A stretch of DNA of 61,281 bases from Methylobrevis pamukkalensis (GTDB lineage Bacteria; Pseudomonadota; Alphaproteobacteria; Rhizobiales; Pleomorphomonadaceae), in the NCBI RefSeq assembly GCF_001720135.1, contig NZ_MCRJ01000006.1, forward strand, positions 1 to 61,281. The letters are read 5' to 3'. Below the pieces are notes generated by a model that did no database searches, was not told the origin of the DNA, and worked only from the letters and a program-made list of their open reading frames with translations. Both the position numbers and the translations under genes were made by a program. Shown here piece by piece: positions 53,404-60,762 of this stretch (its first letter is position 1; every line of letters begins with the position of its first letter).

Positions 53404-55548
53404 ATGGTTCGGGTAGGCAAGAGCGGCGCTGCGGCGGGCGCACGGATGTCTGGAGTTCTGATGGTCGCGGTGTCGACCCTCGGCCTGCTTGCCGCGACGA
53501 CGGCCTTCGCGCAGGACGCCGCGCCGGCGACGGAGCCGACGAGCGAGGACGAGCTGTTCCTCGATCCGATCGTCATCTACGGCGCCCGTGACGCCAAGAC
53601 CCTCGACGACACGGCGGCGAGCGTTGCCATCGTCAACGCCGAGGAGATCGAGGCCCGCGAGCTGCAGAGCTTCCGCGATGCGTTCCGCACCATGGCCAAC
53701 GTGATCGACGCCGACTGGGTCGACGCCGGCTTCGTGATCCGCGGCGTCAATTCCGAAGGCCTCGTGCCGGGCGGCGCCCCGCTCTCCAGTTTCTACATCG
53801 ACGGCGTGCAGCAGACGACCAACGGTGCCCGCCGCGGCGCCCGCGGCCTGTGGGATGTGGAGCAGGTCGAGGTCTACCGCGGTCCGCAGTCGACGCTGTC
53901 GGGCCGCGCCGCGCTGGCGGGTGCCGTCTACATGAAGACCAAGGATCCGGAGTTCGAGCGCAAGTTTTCGGCGCAGACCGGCATCAGCACCGATGGTGGC
54001 CGCGAGGGCGCCTTCATGGCCAACCTGCCGATCGTCGCCGACCAGGTCGCGCTGCGCATGTCGGCCGAATATGCGCGCGAGGACAGCGCGATCAACTATC
54101 CGACCTACACGGGCTATGCCGGCTACGACACGCTGGTCGAGGATGAATATTACCAGATCCGCGGCAAGCTGCTGGTCACCCCGGAATCGATGCCCGACAC
54201 CCGGGCGCTGATCAGCTATTCCTTCAGCCACGATTCGCCCGCGATCGACGACATCGCCGGCCCGGGCCTCGGCTTCGACTTCGACGACGAGCGCGGCGAC
54301 TTCAACCTGCCGGTCTTCGCCGAGGCGCGCGAGAACGACGTCCACAACGTGGCCGCCGAGATCACCCACGACATCTCCGACGCGCTGACCTTCACCTCAC
54401 TGTCCGCGCTGTCCTACAGCGACCAGGTGCGCGACTCGATCAACAACGGTACGGCGGGCGAGACCAACATTCTCGACGGCGACCAGCAGCAGACGCTGGC
54501 GACCCAGGAGTTCCGCCTCAACTATGCGGAAGGCCGCTGGAGCGGCGTCGGCGGCGTCTATGCCGCCTACGAGGACGACTCCAACCAGTTCGAGCGGCCG
54601 GATTATTTCGGTTTTCACGACATCAGCAAGAACACGTCGGAGACGATCAATCTCGCGCTCTTCGGCGAGGCCACCTACGAGGTGATCCCGACCTGGAAGC
54701 TGACCGCCGGCGGCCGGCTCGACTGGACCCAGAAAGACAGCACCGCCTTCTTCAGGCGTGACGACGATATCAGAACCGACGGCGCCTATGAGCATGACGA
54801 GCTGGTGTTCCTGCCGAAGATCGGCCTGTCCAAGGACCTGACCGAGACCCAGACCGTGGGCGCCACCATTTCGCGCGGTTTCCGCTCGGGCGGATCGTCG
54901 GTCGTCAATTCCACCGGCGAGCCTTACAGCTACGACCCGGAACTCACCTGGAACTACGAGCTGTTCTACAAGGCGCGGCTTCTGGAGAACAAGCTGACCC
55001 TTGGCGCCAACGTCTTCTATCAGGACTGGACCGACCAGCAGCTTCAGGTGGAAACCATTCCGGACGATGGTCTCTCCGACAAGACCATCAACGCAGGAAA
55101 TTCGACGTCCTATGGTTTCGAGCTCAATGCCGACTACGCCTGGTCGCCGGCCTTCAGCACCTTCATCGCGGTCGGGTATCTCAACAGTGAGATCGAGGAC
55201 TACAGTGACGCCTCTCTCGGCGACCTCAGCGGCCTGCCGTTCCCCGAAGCGCCGGAGTGGACCATCGCCTTCGGCGCCCGCTACACCCACGAGAGCGGCT
55301 TCTATGTCGGCGGCGATGCGAAATACACCTCCGAGTATCTCGCCCGCTTCGGCACCGACCCGCAGGACTATCTCGACGGCTACTTCGTCACCAACTTCCA
55401 GGCCGGCTACAAGACCGAGCGCTGGGAGCTGAGCGCCTATGTCGAAAATGCCTTCGACGAGAAGTATTTCACCTACATCGATGACGATGTCGCCGCGACG
55501 CTGGGCGACGGCCGCGAATTCGGCCTGCGCCTGAAGGCGACCTTCTGA
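53404..55548 (+). CDS. TonB-dependent outer-membrane siderophore receptor
   Basis: 714 residues: signal peptide (about 1-36, ending ATTAFAQ), a TonB-box-like segment (DPIVIYGA), a plug domain with FVIRGVNSEG, VEVYRGPQSTLSG and AGAVYMKTKDP, and a 22-strand barrel ending in aromatic LRLKATF. The sequence most resembles the generic TonB receptor group that includes catecholate and mixed-ligand siderophore receptors. Start chosen for GGAGG at 53394-53398, five bases before the ATG. It is monocistronic: an operator lies upstream and a hairpin terminator downstream. As the only receptor in the locus it is the natural outer-membrane port for the siderophore made here. Confidence 0.93.
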   Translation: MVRVGKSGAAAGARMSGVLMVAVSTLGLLAATTAFAQDAAPATEPTSEDELFLDPIVIYGARDAKTLDDTAASVAIVNAEEIEARELQSFRDAFRTMANVIDADWVDAGFVIRGVNSEGLVPGGAPLSSFYIDGVQQTTNGARRGARGLWDVEQVEVYRGPQSTLSGRAALAGAVYMKTKDPEFERKFSAQTGISTDGGREGAFMANLPIVADQVALRMSAEYAREDSAINYPTYTGYAGYDTLVEDEYYQIRGKLLVTPESMPDTRALISYSFSHDSPAIDDIAGPGLGFDFDDERGDFNLPVFAEARENDVHNVAAEITHDISDALTFTSLSALSYSDQVRDSINNGTAGETNILDGDQQQTLATQEFRLNYAEGRWSGVGGVYAAYEDDSNQFERPDYFGFHDISKNTSETINLALFGEATYEVIPTWKLTAGGRLDWTQKDSTAFFRRDDDIRTDGAYEHDELVFLPKIGLSKDLTETQTVGATISRGFRSGGSSVVNSTGEPYSYDPELTWNYELFYKARLLENKLTLGANVFYQDWTDQQLQVETIPDDGLSDKTINAGNSTSYGFELNADYAWSPAFSTFIAVGYLNSEIEDYSDASLGDLSGLPFPEAPEWTIAFGARYTHESGFYVGGDAKYTSEYLARFGTDPQDYLDGYFVTNFQAGYKTERWELSAYVENAFDEKYFTYIDDDVAATLGDGREFGLRLKATF

Positions 55549-55572
55549 CCGGAAGACAGGAACGGACAAGAG

Positions 55573-55601
55573 AAAAGGGTCGGGCATTGCCCGGCCCTTT
55601 T
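55573..55601 (+). terminator. Rho-independent-like terminator of the receptor gene
   Basis: AAAAGGG-t-CGGGC, loop ATT, GCCCG-g-CCCTTTT forms a 12-pair stem with one internal mismatch, 24 bases after the receptor stop, with the T-run on the plus strand. Confidence 0.8.
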
Positions 55602-55713
55602 CCGTTGGGGAGCGGAGATGCGCGCCGCGCGCGCCTGATCCGACGCCCCGGCTCTTGCCATGTGCGTGGCAAACGAGGGACAAGCGGGGCAGACGACAGG
55701 ACTGCGGACAGAC

Positions 55714-55869
55714 ATGACCCATGACGATACCCGGAGCGGCACTCAGCCCCGCTACGGCAACCACCGCTTCGGCATCGCTCCGATGATGGACTGGACGGGT
55801 TTGTCAGATTATGCGCGTGATATCAATTTGTTAGCCGCTTCATGTTCGATTGTTGTAGAAAAGTCATAA
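55714..55869 (+). pseudogene. dusA: dusA 5' fragment interrupted by phage integration
   Basis: The reading frame begins MTHDDTRSGTQPRYGNHRFGIAPMMDWTG; HRFGIAPMMDWT is the conserved flavin-binding N-terminus of tRNA-dihydrouridine synthase A. After Thr the match stops and 22 unrelated residues follow before a stop (LSDYARDINLLAASCSIVVEK). The DNA also changes at about 55800, from GC-rich to clearly AT-richer sequence. dusA is a known integration target for phages and islands, whose crossover lies in exactly this 5' region. The remainder of dusA should lie beyond the right edge of the window, past the element. Whether a hybrid dusA is restored at the other junction cannot be seen. Confidence 0.85.
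55780..55805. other. Probable phage attachment site (attL core region) in dusA
   Basis: The bases encoding APMMDWTG are the last matching dusA codons and run into foreign sequence. Integrase-recognised cores in dusA lie in this region in other bacteria. The matching attR would be outside the window, so the core limits are only approximate. Confidence 0.65.
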
Positions 55870-55874
55870 AAGAA

Positions 55875-55894
55875 AAGCCGTCTGGAGGCGGCTT
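55875..55894 (-). terminator. Terminator of the leftward phage genes
   Basis: On the minus strand AAGCCGCC, loop TCCA, GACGGCTT gives an eight-pair stem (one G-T pair) followed by TTCTTTTATG. It is about 33 bases beyond the stop of the PrtN-like gene and before the dusA junction, sealing the phage transcript. Confidence 0.75.
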
Positions 55895-55927
55895 CTTTGG
55901 GGGTGATGTGGCGGTGTTAAATGGGCT

Positions 55928-56188
55928 TTAGCCGGCCAGTGCCTTCGCCTCCTTCTGGGCTGTCGCCCTGCGGCGGTCGATGTAGTCGGCGAGGTCCTGG
56001 ACGTGGACGCCTCTCGCTGCTTTCTGGCTGTCCTCGGCTCTCGTCACCGGAAGGTCGATTTCGCCGGCGGCGATCTTGCGCAGGAATTTGGGGAGCGTGA
56101 GGTGCTCGAAATAGTCCCGGCAGACGACGTCGATCGGGATGACCACCCGGCCGTCGTATTGCGCCATCAGCAGGAACAGCGTCTTCAT
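55928..56188 (-). CDS. PrtN-like (pyocin activator family) regulator
   Basis: 86 residues starting MKTLFLLMAQYDG, then VIPIDVVCRDYFEHLTLPKF, a KIAAGEIDLPV turn and SQKAARGVHVQDLADYIDRR. This is the compact DNA-binding domain of the PrtN family, named for the Pseudomonas activator of pyocin genes and common in alphaproteobacterial prophages. The start was taken at the ATG matching the family N-terminus; the longer upstream extension of the frame is not family-like. It is the last leftward gene before the attachment junction. A role in controlling excision or lytic genes is likely but not shown. Confidence 0.85.
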   Translation of the reverse strand: MKTLFLLMAQYDGRVVIPIDVVCRDYFEHLTLPKFLRKIAAGEIDLPVTRAEDSQKAARGVHVQDLADYIDRRRATAQKEAKALAG

Positions 56189-56192
56189 CGCC

Positions 56193-56594
56193 TCACCCCC
56201 TGCACCAGTTGACCTTGCGCCCCGGCCAGTCCCTCGCCAGGCCGCGCCGGACCATCTCCGCGCCCACGTCCTGCCCGGCCACGCTGACGCGGGCCAGCGT
56301 GCGGCCGTAGCGGTCGCGGCTCGTTCGGGTGAGGGTGAGCAGGCCGGATCCGAGGATCCGGGCCAGCGCGGCGGTGGCGGCGGCGGCGAGGTGGCGTTCC
56401 GCGTCGCAGGCCGGGTGGCTGGCCTCCGGCGCGTCGATGTCGGCGAGGCGGATCTTTTCGCCCGCAAGCCACAAGGTGTCGCCGTCGACCACGCAGGCGG
56501 CGGACGGCTGGCCGCGCCGGCAGACCGGCCACGGCTCTGCCTGGGCCGGCAGGGCTATTGCGAGGGCGGCGAGGAGGATCAGGAAGCGTCGCAT
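56193..56594 (-). CDS. Secreted thermonuclease-like (SNase) protein
   Basis: 133 residues: signal peptide (MRRFLILLAALAIALPAQA), then CVVDGDTLWLAGEKIRLADI, an Asp-Ala-Pro-Glu-Ala segment (IDAPEAS), and RDRYGRTLARV, the catalytic framework of the staphylococcal nuclease family (Asp and Arg of DGDT, Glu of DAPE, Arg of DRYGR). Four Cys may form disulphides. Export suggests action in the periplasm. Such small SNase proteins are frequent in alphaproteobacterial prophages and conjugative elements; their role is unclear. The start overlaps the upstream gene's end by 16 nt. Confidence 0.85.
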   Translation of the reverse strand: MRRFLILLAALAIALPAQAEPWPVCRRGQPSAACVVDGDTLWLAGEKIRLADIDAPEASHPACDAERHLAAAATAALARILGSGLLTLTRTSRDRYGRTLARVSVAGQDVGAEMVRRGLARDWPGRKVNWCRG

Positions 56595-56968
56595 TCCGAA
56601 GCCTCCTCGTTGGCGAGGGGGATCGCAAGACCGTTCCGGCCCTCCGCCGCCCCACCGCGCACGTGCTCGATCGCCTTGTCCGCCGGCGCGGTGCGCCAGT
56701 CGGGCCATGTGCGGCCCTCGTTGATGGTCTGCTTGGCGAGGATGCCGCCCGCGATGCCTTCCGGGGTCAGGCCGGCGCGCCAGGCGCCGTCGAGGGCGAG
56801 GAGGATCACGTCGATCCACTCCTTCGCGTCGGCCGGGTCGGCCTCGATCTCGGCAAGCTCCTTGCGGATGTGGTCGCAGACGCCGGCGGTGCGCGGGCCG
56901 GGACCGAAGGTGCGCTCGGAAAAGGCGCGCTGGCGGTGCAGGTGCTGGATCAGGTCGAAGGTGGTCAT
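56579..56968 (-). CDS. DUF550-family dATP/dGTP pyrophosphohydrolase-like protein
   Basis: 129 residues with the family signature FSERTFGPGPRTAGVCDHIR, KELAEIEADPADAKEWIDVI, and DGAWRAGLTPEGIAGGILAK followed by NEGRTWPDW. The KEL..E...EW.D spacing is the MazG-like metal site. Family members hydrolyse purine deoxynucleoside triphosphates, and MazZ of diaminopurine phages is related. In a prophage this would adjust nucleotide pools. The C-terminal 25 residues are variable. Stop lies inside the next gene. Confidence 0.85.
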   Translation of the reverse strand: MTTFDLIQHLHRQRAFSERTFGPGPRTAGVCDHIRKELAEIEADPADAKEWIDVILLALDGAWRAGLTPEGIAGGILAKQTINEGRTWPDWRTAPADKAIEHVRGGAAEGRNGLAIPLANEEASECDAS

Positions 56969-57017
56969 CGGGTCTCCCTTGCCCGGCGGCGGCCGGGGTG
57001 CGCGGGGTGAGGCGGCG

Positions 57018-57341
57018 TCAGAAGCCCCGTTCGTCGGGCTCGCGGGGTGTGTGGCCGGGTCGTAGGTGTGAAACCTGCATCGCGTGGCCGTTTTCCCAGA
57101 CCCGGTACATCGGCTGATCCTTCGACGTGTGCTGAACGTCGGCCGCGTCGATGTCGTCGAGGGTCACGTCGAACGGGTCTTCGATCATCTTCTTGGCCTC
57201 CGCCTCGGCAAGCGCCTTCGCCTCCTCGATGCTGTCGGCCTGCAGGCTGACGCGGATGGTGGCGCGGATTTCGATCACGGCCGTGTAATCACGCGGGCGC
57301 TCGTTGACGGAAAACAGGGCGGGGTCGGGCGTGTCGGTCAT
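57018..57341 (-). CDS. Hypothetical phage protein, 107 residues
   Basis: I do not recognise this family. The product is acidic and soluble, with a strand-rich N-terminal part (YTAVIEIRATIRVSLQADS), a helix EEAKALAEAEAKKMIEDP and a polar tail. Fits the size and layout of small phage accessory genes; it is followed after about 50 bp by the DUF550 gene. Confidence 0.65.
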   Translation of the reverse strand: MTDTPDPALFSVNERPRDYTAVIEIRATIRVSLQADSIEEAKALAEAEAKKMIEDPFDVTLDDIDAADVQHTSKDQPMYRVWENGHAMQVSHLRPGHTPREPDERGF

Positions 57342-57354
57342 CGGTCATATCCTC

Positions 57355-57993
57355 TCAGAAAAGCGAAAGCTGTTGCGGGGCGATCCGCGCGGCGGGTGGT
57401 GGTGGCGGCGGCTGGGCGGCCGGGTGAGGATCCTCGGCGTCGGCCTCCGCCCGGAACCCCGCCCGGAGATCTGCGGCGAGGCCGGCCGGGGCCAAGGCGA
57501 TCACGAGGCTGGCGGGCCAGCTGGTGACGACGGTGTCGCCCGGCGCACGGCCGGTGATGCCGTGGCGGTCGGCCTGCTCGACGTGGATCGGGCGCGGCGG
57601 GCTGTCGCGGCAGTCGGTCACCATCACGACGTCGCCGGGGCGCACCGCGAACGGCAGGGCGTGGTGGCGCAGCGGCGTCGGCCAGCCGTCGATCACCCGG
57701 CGCGGCGCGGCCGGTTCGGGCGCTGCGGTTTCCGATCCGGCTGCGCCGGTTGACGGATCGAACTTCCCGGTTGACGGATCGGCCGGCGGGGTTGTCCCTC
57801 CCGCCGACAGGATGGACGCCAGCGGCACGATCCGCACCCGGCCGGGCAGCGGCCCGTCGATCTCGATCGCGGTGATCGCCGCCGCATCCCACGTCCCGCC
57901 GACGGTGATCCGCCGCGCCTCGCCGTCCAGCGTGGCGGCCGTCTCGGCGCCGAAGCGGCGCATCGCGTTGGTGGTGACGGCGGGGCGGATCAT
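57355..57993 (-). CDS. Hypothetical phage protein ending in a sliding-clamp-binding motif
   Basis: 212 residues of no family I recognise. The first 70 residues and the middle (DVVMVTDCRDSPPRPIHVEQ) look folded and strand-rich, separated by a Pro/Ser/Thr-rich linker; the tail is a poly-proline stretch ending in QQLSLF at the very C-terminus. QLSLF is the canonical pentapeptide by which proteins bind the bacterial DNA polymerase beta clamp. Such a tail on a small phage protein suggests recruitment to, or interference with, replication forks. The start at 57993 abuts the stop of the upstream gene. Confidence 0.7.
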   Translation of the reverse strand: MIRPAVTTNAMRRFGAETAATLDGEARRITVGGTWDAAAITAIEIDGPLPGRVRIVPLASILSAGGTTPPADPSTGKFDPSTGAAGSETAAPEPAAPRRVIDGWPTPLRHHALPFAVRPGDVVMVTDCRDSPPRPIHVEQADRHGITGRAPGDTVVTSWPASLVIALAPAGLAADLRAGFRAEADAEDPHPAAQPPPPPPAARIAPQQLSLF

Positions 57994-58292
57994 CAGAGCA
58001 GGCTCCCCTGCCGGGTTTCGTCGCGCGCCCGCTTTGCCCGGGTCGCCGGCGTCACCTGCGGGTCGATCAGGTCGGCGGCGATCACGCCGATGATGCAGCC
58101 GCCGAGGCGCACCGGCAGGCTGCGCACGCCGCTGCCGCGGCTGTCGCAGATCTTCCGCACCGGGCCGTCGACGATGCCCTCGCGAATGCCGTCGCGGCCG
58201 AAGCGGAAGGTCACCTTCGTGGCGGGTGCAAGGTCGGCGAGGTCGGCGACGCGGCGCGGGGCGGCCGGCAGGGCGGCAAGGGCGCGGGTCAC
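57993..58292 (-). CDS. Hypothetical phage protein, 99 residues
   Basis: Starts at GTG, overlapping the upstream stop as GTGA. Basic, small; contains strand segments ATKVTFRFGRDGIREGIVDG and GCIIGVIAADLI and ends RQGSLL. No family recognised; the compact fold and position suggest a phage DNA-associated accessory protein, without firm basis. Confidence 0.65.
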   Translation of the reverse strand: MTRALAALPAAPRRVADLADLAPATKVTFRFGRDGIREGIVDGPVRKICDSRGSGVRSLPVRLGGCIIGVIAADLIDPQVTPATRAKRARDETRQGSLL

Positions 58293-58582
58293 TGCAGCCT
58301 CCTCGGTTCGGGCGGAACCTGGCCGGCCTTGCGCAGGGCCTCCAGCACGAAGCTCATGTTGTCGAGGGCGATCTGCTGGGCTTCCTCGCAGACCTCCGCG
58401 GTGAGCGCGGCCACGAACTCCGGCCCCTTCACCGCCGCCACCTGCGCCACGCAGCAGGCGATGTTGTGGGTGAGCGCGGCGATGACCGGGCGGGCGCCGT
58501 GGCCGGCGATCGCCTTCTGGATCTCCTCGTGCAGCTCCTGCGCCTCGGCGCACTCGGCGGGGGAAAGGTCCATGGCGTTCAC
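58289..58582 (-). CDS. Hypothetical phage protein, 97 residues
   Basis: Helical, with [36 protein letters not shown] and [20 protein letters not shown] start at 58582 overlaps the stop of the GapR-like gene as GTGA; an ATG four codons later is the alternative. No family recognised. Confidence 0.65.
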   Translation of the reverse strand: MNAMDLSPAECAEAQELHEEIQKAIAGHGARPVIAALTHNIACCVAQVAAVKGPEFVAALTAEVCEEAQQIALDNMSFVLEALRKAGQVPPEPRRLQ

Positions 58583-58833
58583 GTCATCCCGAGGGCGGAG
58601 AGGTAGAGCTCGAGGATGGCTTCCTCCTCCTCGATGTCCTTCGGGTCCTTGGCGCGCCGCTTGACGATTTCGCGGATCGCCTTGACGTCGAAGCCGCGGC
58701 CCTTGGCCTCGGCGTAGACGTCGCGCACGTCGTCGGCGATCGCCTTCTTCTCTTCCTCGAGGCGCTCGATCCGCTCGATGAACTGTTTCAGCTCCTCGGC
58801 GGCAACGCCGGTTTCTGCGATGTCGGTGGTCAT
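58579..58833 (-). CDS. GapR-like (DUF2312) nucleoid-associated protein
   Basis: 84 residues with the family sequence [40 protein letters not shown] and a final [10 protein letters not shown]. GapR proteins of alphaproteobacteria are dimeric coiled-coil proteins that bind overtwisted DNA and assist topoisomerases ahead of replication and transcription; prophage copies are common. The start overlaps the HD gene's stop by 4 nt. Confidence 0.92.
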   Translation of the reverse strand: MTTDIAETGVAAEELKQFIERIERLEEEKKAIADDVRDVYAEAKGRGFDVKAIREIVKRRAKDPKDIEEEEAILELYLSALGMT

Positions 58834-59459
58834 GATGGTCTCCTGAGATAGCTCTGCGTGAGCACGTCAATCTCCAGCTGGAGGTTGCGGTAGAGACCCA
58901 TCCAGTGGTGTTCGGCCTCGTCGGCCGGCCAGGCGCCGGTGAAGTCCACGGGCGCGGGAATACCGCCGTTGGCCTGCCAGGCGATGTCGCTGCGACCGAG
59001 AAAGGTGCGGCGCTCGAATTCGAGCATCGCTTCGTCCATGTCGCGGACCAGCCGGCCCCGCGCGGTCTGCGCGTCAATTCCGGCGGCGGCGAAGATCGCC
59101 GCGTCAAGCCAGCTTTTGATCCTGTTGAGCGCAGTCCTAGCGCCTGACGGACGGCCGCCCACGAGGTCGATCGCCTCCATTGCTGGTCGCGTCAGGTCGC
59201 CGAGGTAGGCCTCGTGCGCGTCGTGCAGCAGGAAGGCGAGGGCGATCTTCGGCGAGGCTTCCCGCAGCAGCTCCGCACCGTGGCAGCAGTGCTGCGCCAC
59301 CGAATAGGCGTGGCCGTTGGCGCCGCGGGCGTGGCCGTTGAAGCGCGGAATGCGGGCCAGCGCCGGGGCGATATCGCCCTCGATGTCGATCATGTCGGCG
59401 CGCGGGTCGAGCAGGTCGACGGCGCGGCCGGTGGCGGTCTGGATGAAGATGTGCGGCAC
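58830..59459 (-). CDS. HD-domain phosphohydrolase (YfbR/DatZ-like)
   Basis: About 209 residues from a GTG at 59459 preceded by AAAGGCAG; the frame remains open to a TTG at 59504. HD-family metal ligands are His in YSVAQHCC, the HD pair in [16 protein letters not shown], and Asp in DMDEAML. The N-terminal pattern ([11 protein letters not shown]...IPRFNGHA...SVAQH) matches phage HD hydrolases related to YfbR 5'-deoxynucleotidase and to DatZ of diaminopurine phages. The substrate is probably a deoxynucleotide. Together with the DUF550 enzyme it would reshape the dNTP pool. Confidence 0.85.
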   Translation of the reverse strand: MPHIFIQTATGRAVDLLDPRADMIDIEGDIAPALARIPRFNGHARGANGHAYSVAQHCCHGAELLREASPKIALAFLLHDAHEAYLGDLTRPAMEAIDLVGGRPSGARTALNRIKSWLDAAIFAAAGIDAQTARGRLVRDMDEAMLEFERRTFLGRSDIAWQANGGIPAPVDFTGAWPADEAEHHWMGLYRNLQLEIDVLTQSYLRRPS

Positions 59460-59520
59460 GGGTGCTGCCTTTCGTGGGTGGTCCGCCTGCGCAGACCATG
59501 ACAATCGAGGGGCTGCCCGA

Positions 59521-59844
59521 TCAGGCGATGCGGCGGGCCTTTTCGCGGGCGGTCTGGCGCGCGAGGTAGGCGCCGGCGGCCTCGCCGATCAGCGCCTCGG
59601 CGCGATCGCGCGGGATGCCGGCGCGGGCGAAATCGTCCAGCGTGGTCGGCCGGCCGGCGTCGGTCGCCTCGCCGATGATGGCGATCATCCTGTCGGTGAT
59701 CTCGCGTCGGTCAGCGGCCGGGCAGGCGGCGTGTTCGGCGGGCGGCGGGCGGGGAGCAGCAGGTTCACGGGCATGGGGTTCGGGGCCTTTCAGGTTGGGG
59801 AGGTGGTCAGCCTTCGGAAAGCTCGCGGTCCTTGTCGGCGGCAA
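59521..59844 (-). CDS. Hypothetical phage protein, start uncertain
   Basis: The convincing part is the C-terminal 60 residues (EITDRMIAIIGEATDAGRPT, FARAGIPRDRAEALIGEAA and LARQTAREKARR), which look like a small helix-turn-helix-like helical domain. The first 45 residues are Pro/Ala-rich and the real start may be later. No family recognised. Confidence 0.5.
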   Translation of the reverse strand: MPPTRTASFPKADHLPNLKGPEPHAREPAAPRPPPAEHAACPAADRREITDRMIAIIGEATDAGRPTTLDDFARAGIPRDRAEALIGEAAGAYLARQTAREKARRIA

Positions 59845-59908
59845 AGCGCCGGAAGGCGTCGCGCAGCAGGAGGAGGGCGAGCGGGATGAGGGCGAGGGCG
59901 AGGGTCAT
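59807..59908 (-). CDS. Small single-span membrane peptide, 33 residues
   Basis: MTLALALIPLALLLLRDAFR, then a charged tail FAADKDRELSEG. One hydrophobic helix with positive inside charge. Its ATG overlaps the upstream stop as ATGA, as in neighbouring coupled genes, which supports it as real. Part of a run of small membrane proteins; a lysis-related function is possible. Confidence 0.6.
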   Translation of the reverse strand: MTLALALIPLALLLLRDAFRRFAADKDRELSEG

Positions 59909-60084
59909 TTCCGTTCGCCTGCGCTGAAGATCCCGATGGCGACGATCGACATCGCGATGGCGCCGAGGAACATGCCGATGTAGCTGCCGCCATCGGCCCG
60001 CAGCGCGCCGGCCTGCATCATCCAGTCGTAGGCGGCGGCCTGCGCGAGGCAGCCGAGCGGAAAGGTGATCCAGCGCCGGGTCAT
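59905..60084 (-). CDS. Small membrane protein, 59 residues
   Basis: MTRRWITFPLGCLAQAAAYD, then a second hydrophobic stretch YIGMFLGAIAMSIVAIGIF and a basic end. Two hydrophobic segments, the second a clear membrane span. ATGA overlaps with both neighbours. Size and topology would suit a holin or related phage membrane protein, but no family match is evident. Confidence 0.6.
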   Translation of the reverse strand: MTRRWITFPLGCLAQAAAYDWMMQAGALRADGGSYIGMFLGAIAMSIVAIGIFSAGERK

Positions 60085-60302
60085 CGTGCGGCCCTCCCGG
60101 CGCGGGACATGCCGGCGATCAACAGCACGCTGTGCCACGCCTGTTCGGCATGGGCGATGGCGATGCCGGCGATGCGCTCGGCCTCGTCGCGGCTCATGCC
60201 CGGGTTCTCGCTCTGGAAACCGGCGACGATCTCCACGCGGCGCGAGCGATGGTAGGCGGCGAAGACGAGGAATTTCGCGAGGAGGGACGCCTGGGGGATC
60301 AT
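60081..60302 (-). CDS. Hypothetical phage protein, 73 residues
   Basis: Begins MIPQASLLAKFLVFAAYHRS; the rest is helical and charged (NPGMSRDEAERIAGIAIAHA). Start and stop overlap neighbours by 4 nt. Not recognised. Confidence 0.6.
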   Translation of the reverse strand: MIPQASLLAKFLVFAAYHRSRRVEIVAGFQSENPGMSRDEAERIAGIAIAHAEQAWHSVLLIAGMSRAGRAAR

Positions 60303-60411
60303 CGTGCGGCCTCCGACATCGCGTAGACGAAGGGGAAGCGCCGATCATCAGCGCGGTGGAGAGGGCGATGATCGCCGTCTCGAGGTGGTAGGGGAGCCAG
60401 CGCGGGCGCAT
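60299..60411 (-). CDS. Tiny membrane protein, apparent frameshift
   Basis: Reads MRPRWLPYHLETAIIALSTA LMIG, then breaks. Restoring one base near 60339 gives a 37-residue peptide ending FPFVYAMSEAAR whose TGA overlaps the next ATG, as in the neighbours. Its start shares an A with the upstream TGA. One membrane span. Confidence 0.5.
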
Positions 60412-60695
60412 CAGCGTTTGCCGATCGGCTTGAGTGCGACCCGGCGGCTGGCGTCGATCTGCTTTGCCAGACGGGACGGCGTGAACTGGCGCGCCTGGGT
60501 CTCGGCCTCGATCTCGGCGCGGCGGGCGGCCATCGCCCGGGTCTCGGCCTCGGCGGCGTCCTGCCGGCGGCGCAGCGCGGCGAGCGGGCCGGAGAGGATC
60601 GCCAGCAGGCCGAGGGCAAGGTTGCTGGCAATCGCCAGCGCCGCCAGTCCCTGCGGCACGGGCACGGATTGGGTCAGGATTTCGACGAGGGTCAT
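60411..60695 (-). CDS. Membrane-anchored helical phage protein, 94 residues
   Basis: An N-terminal membrane span (ALAIASNLALGLLAILSGPL) is followed by a long charged helix (RRRQDAAEAETRAMAARRAE) likely to form a coiled coil. The layout recalls inner-membrane spanins or other phage lysis accessories, but the sequence is not diagnostic. Confidence 0.6.
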   Translation of the reverse strand: MTLVEILTQSVPVPQGLAALAIASNLALGLLAILSGPLAALRRRQDAAEAETRAMAARRAEIEAETQARQFTPSRLAKQIDASRRVALKPIGKR

Positions 60696-60762
60696 GGACG
60701 GGGCTCCGTTCGGGCATCCGGTGCTGCCGGCGGATGACGCCGGCAGGGCGGGAGGTTCGGGG

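Noticed and set aside
4149..55548. Search for hydroxamate, catecholate, NIS or beta-hydroxy-aspartate chelator genes
   Set aside because: No ornithine or lysine N-oxygenase, EntABC or salicylate synthase, IucA/C synthetase or aspartate hydroxylase frame was found in any reading frame.
60411..60695. Calling the small phage membrane proteins holin and spanin
   Set aside because: Topology fits, but no endolysin is visible nearby and the sequences are not diagnostic, so they are left as membrane proteins.
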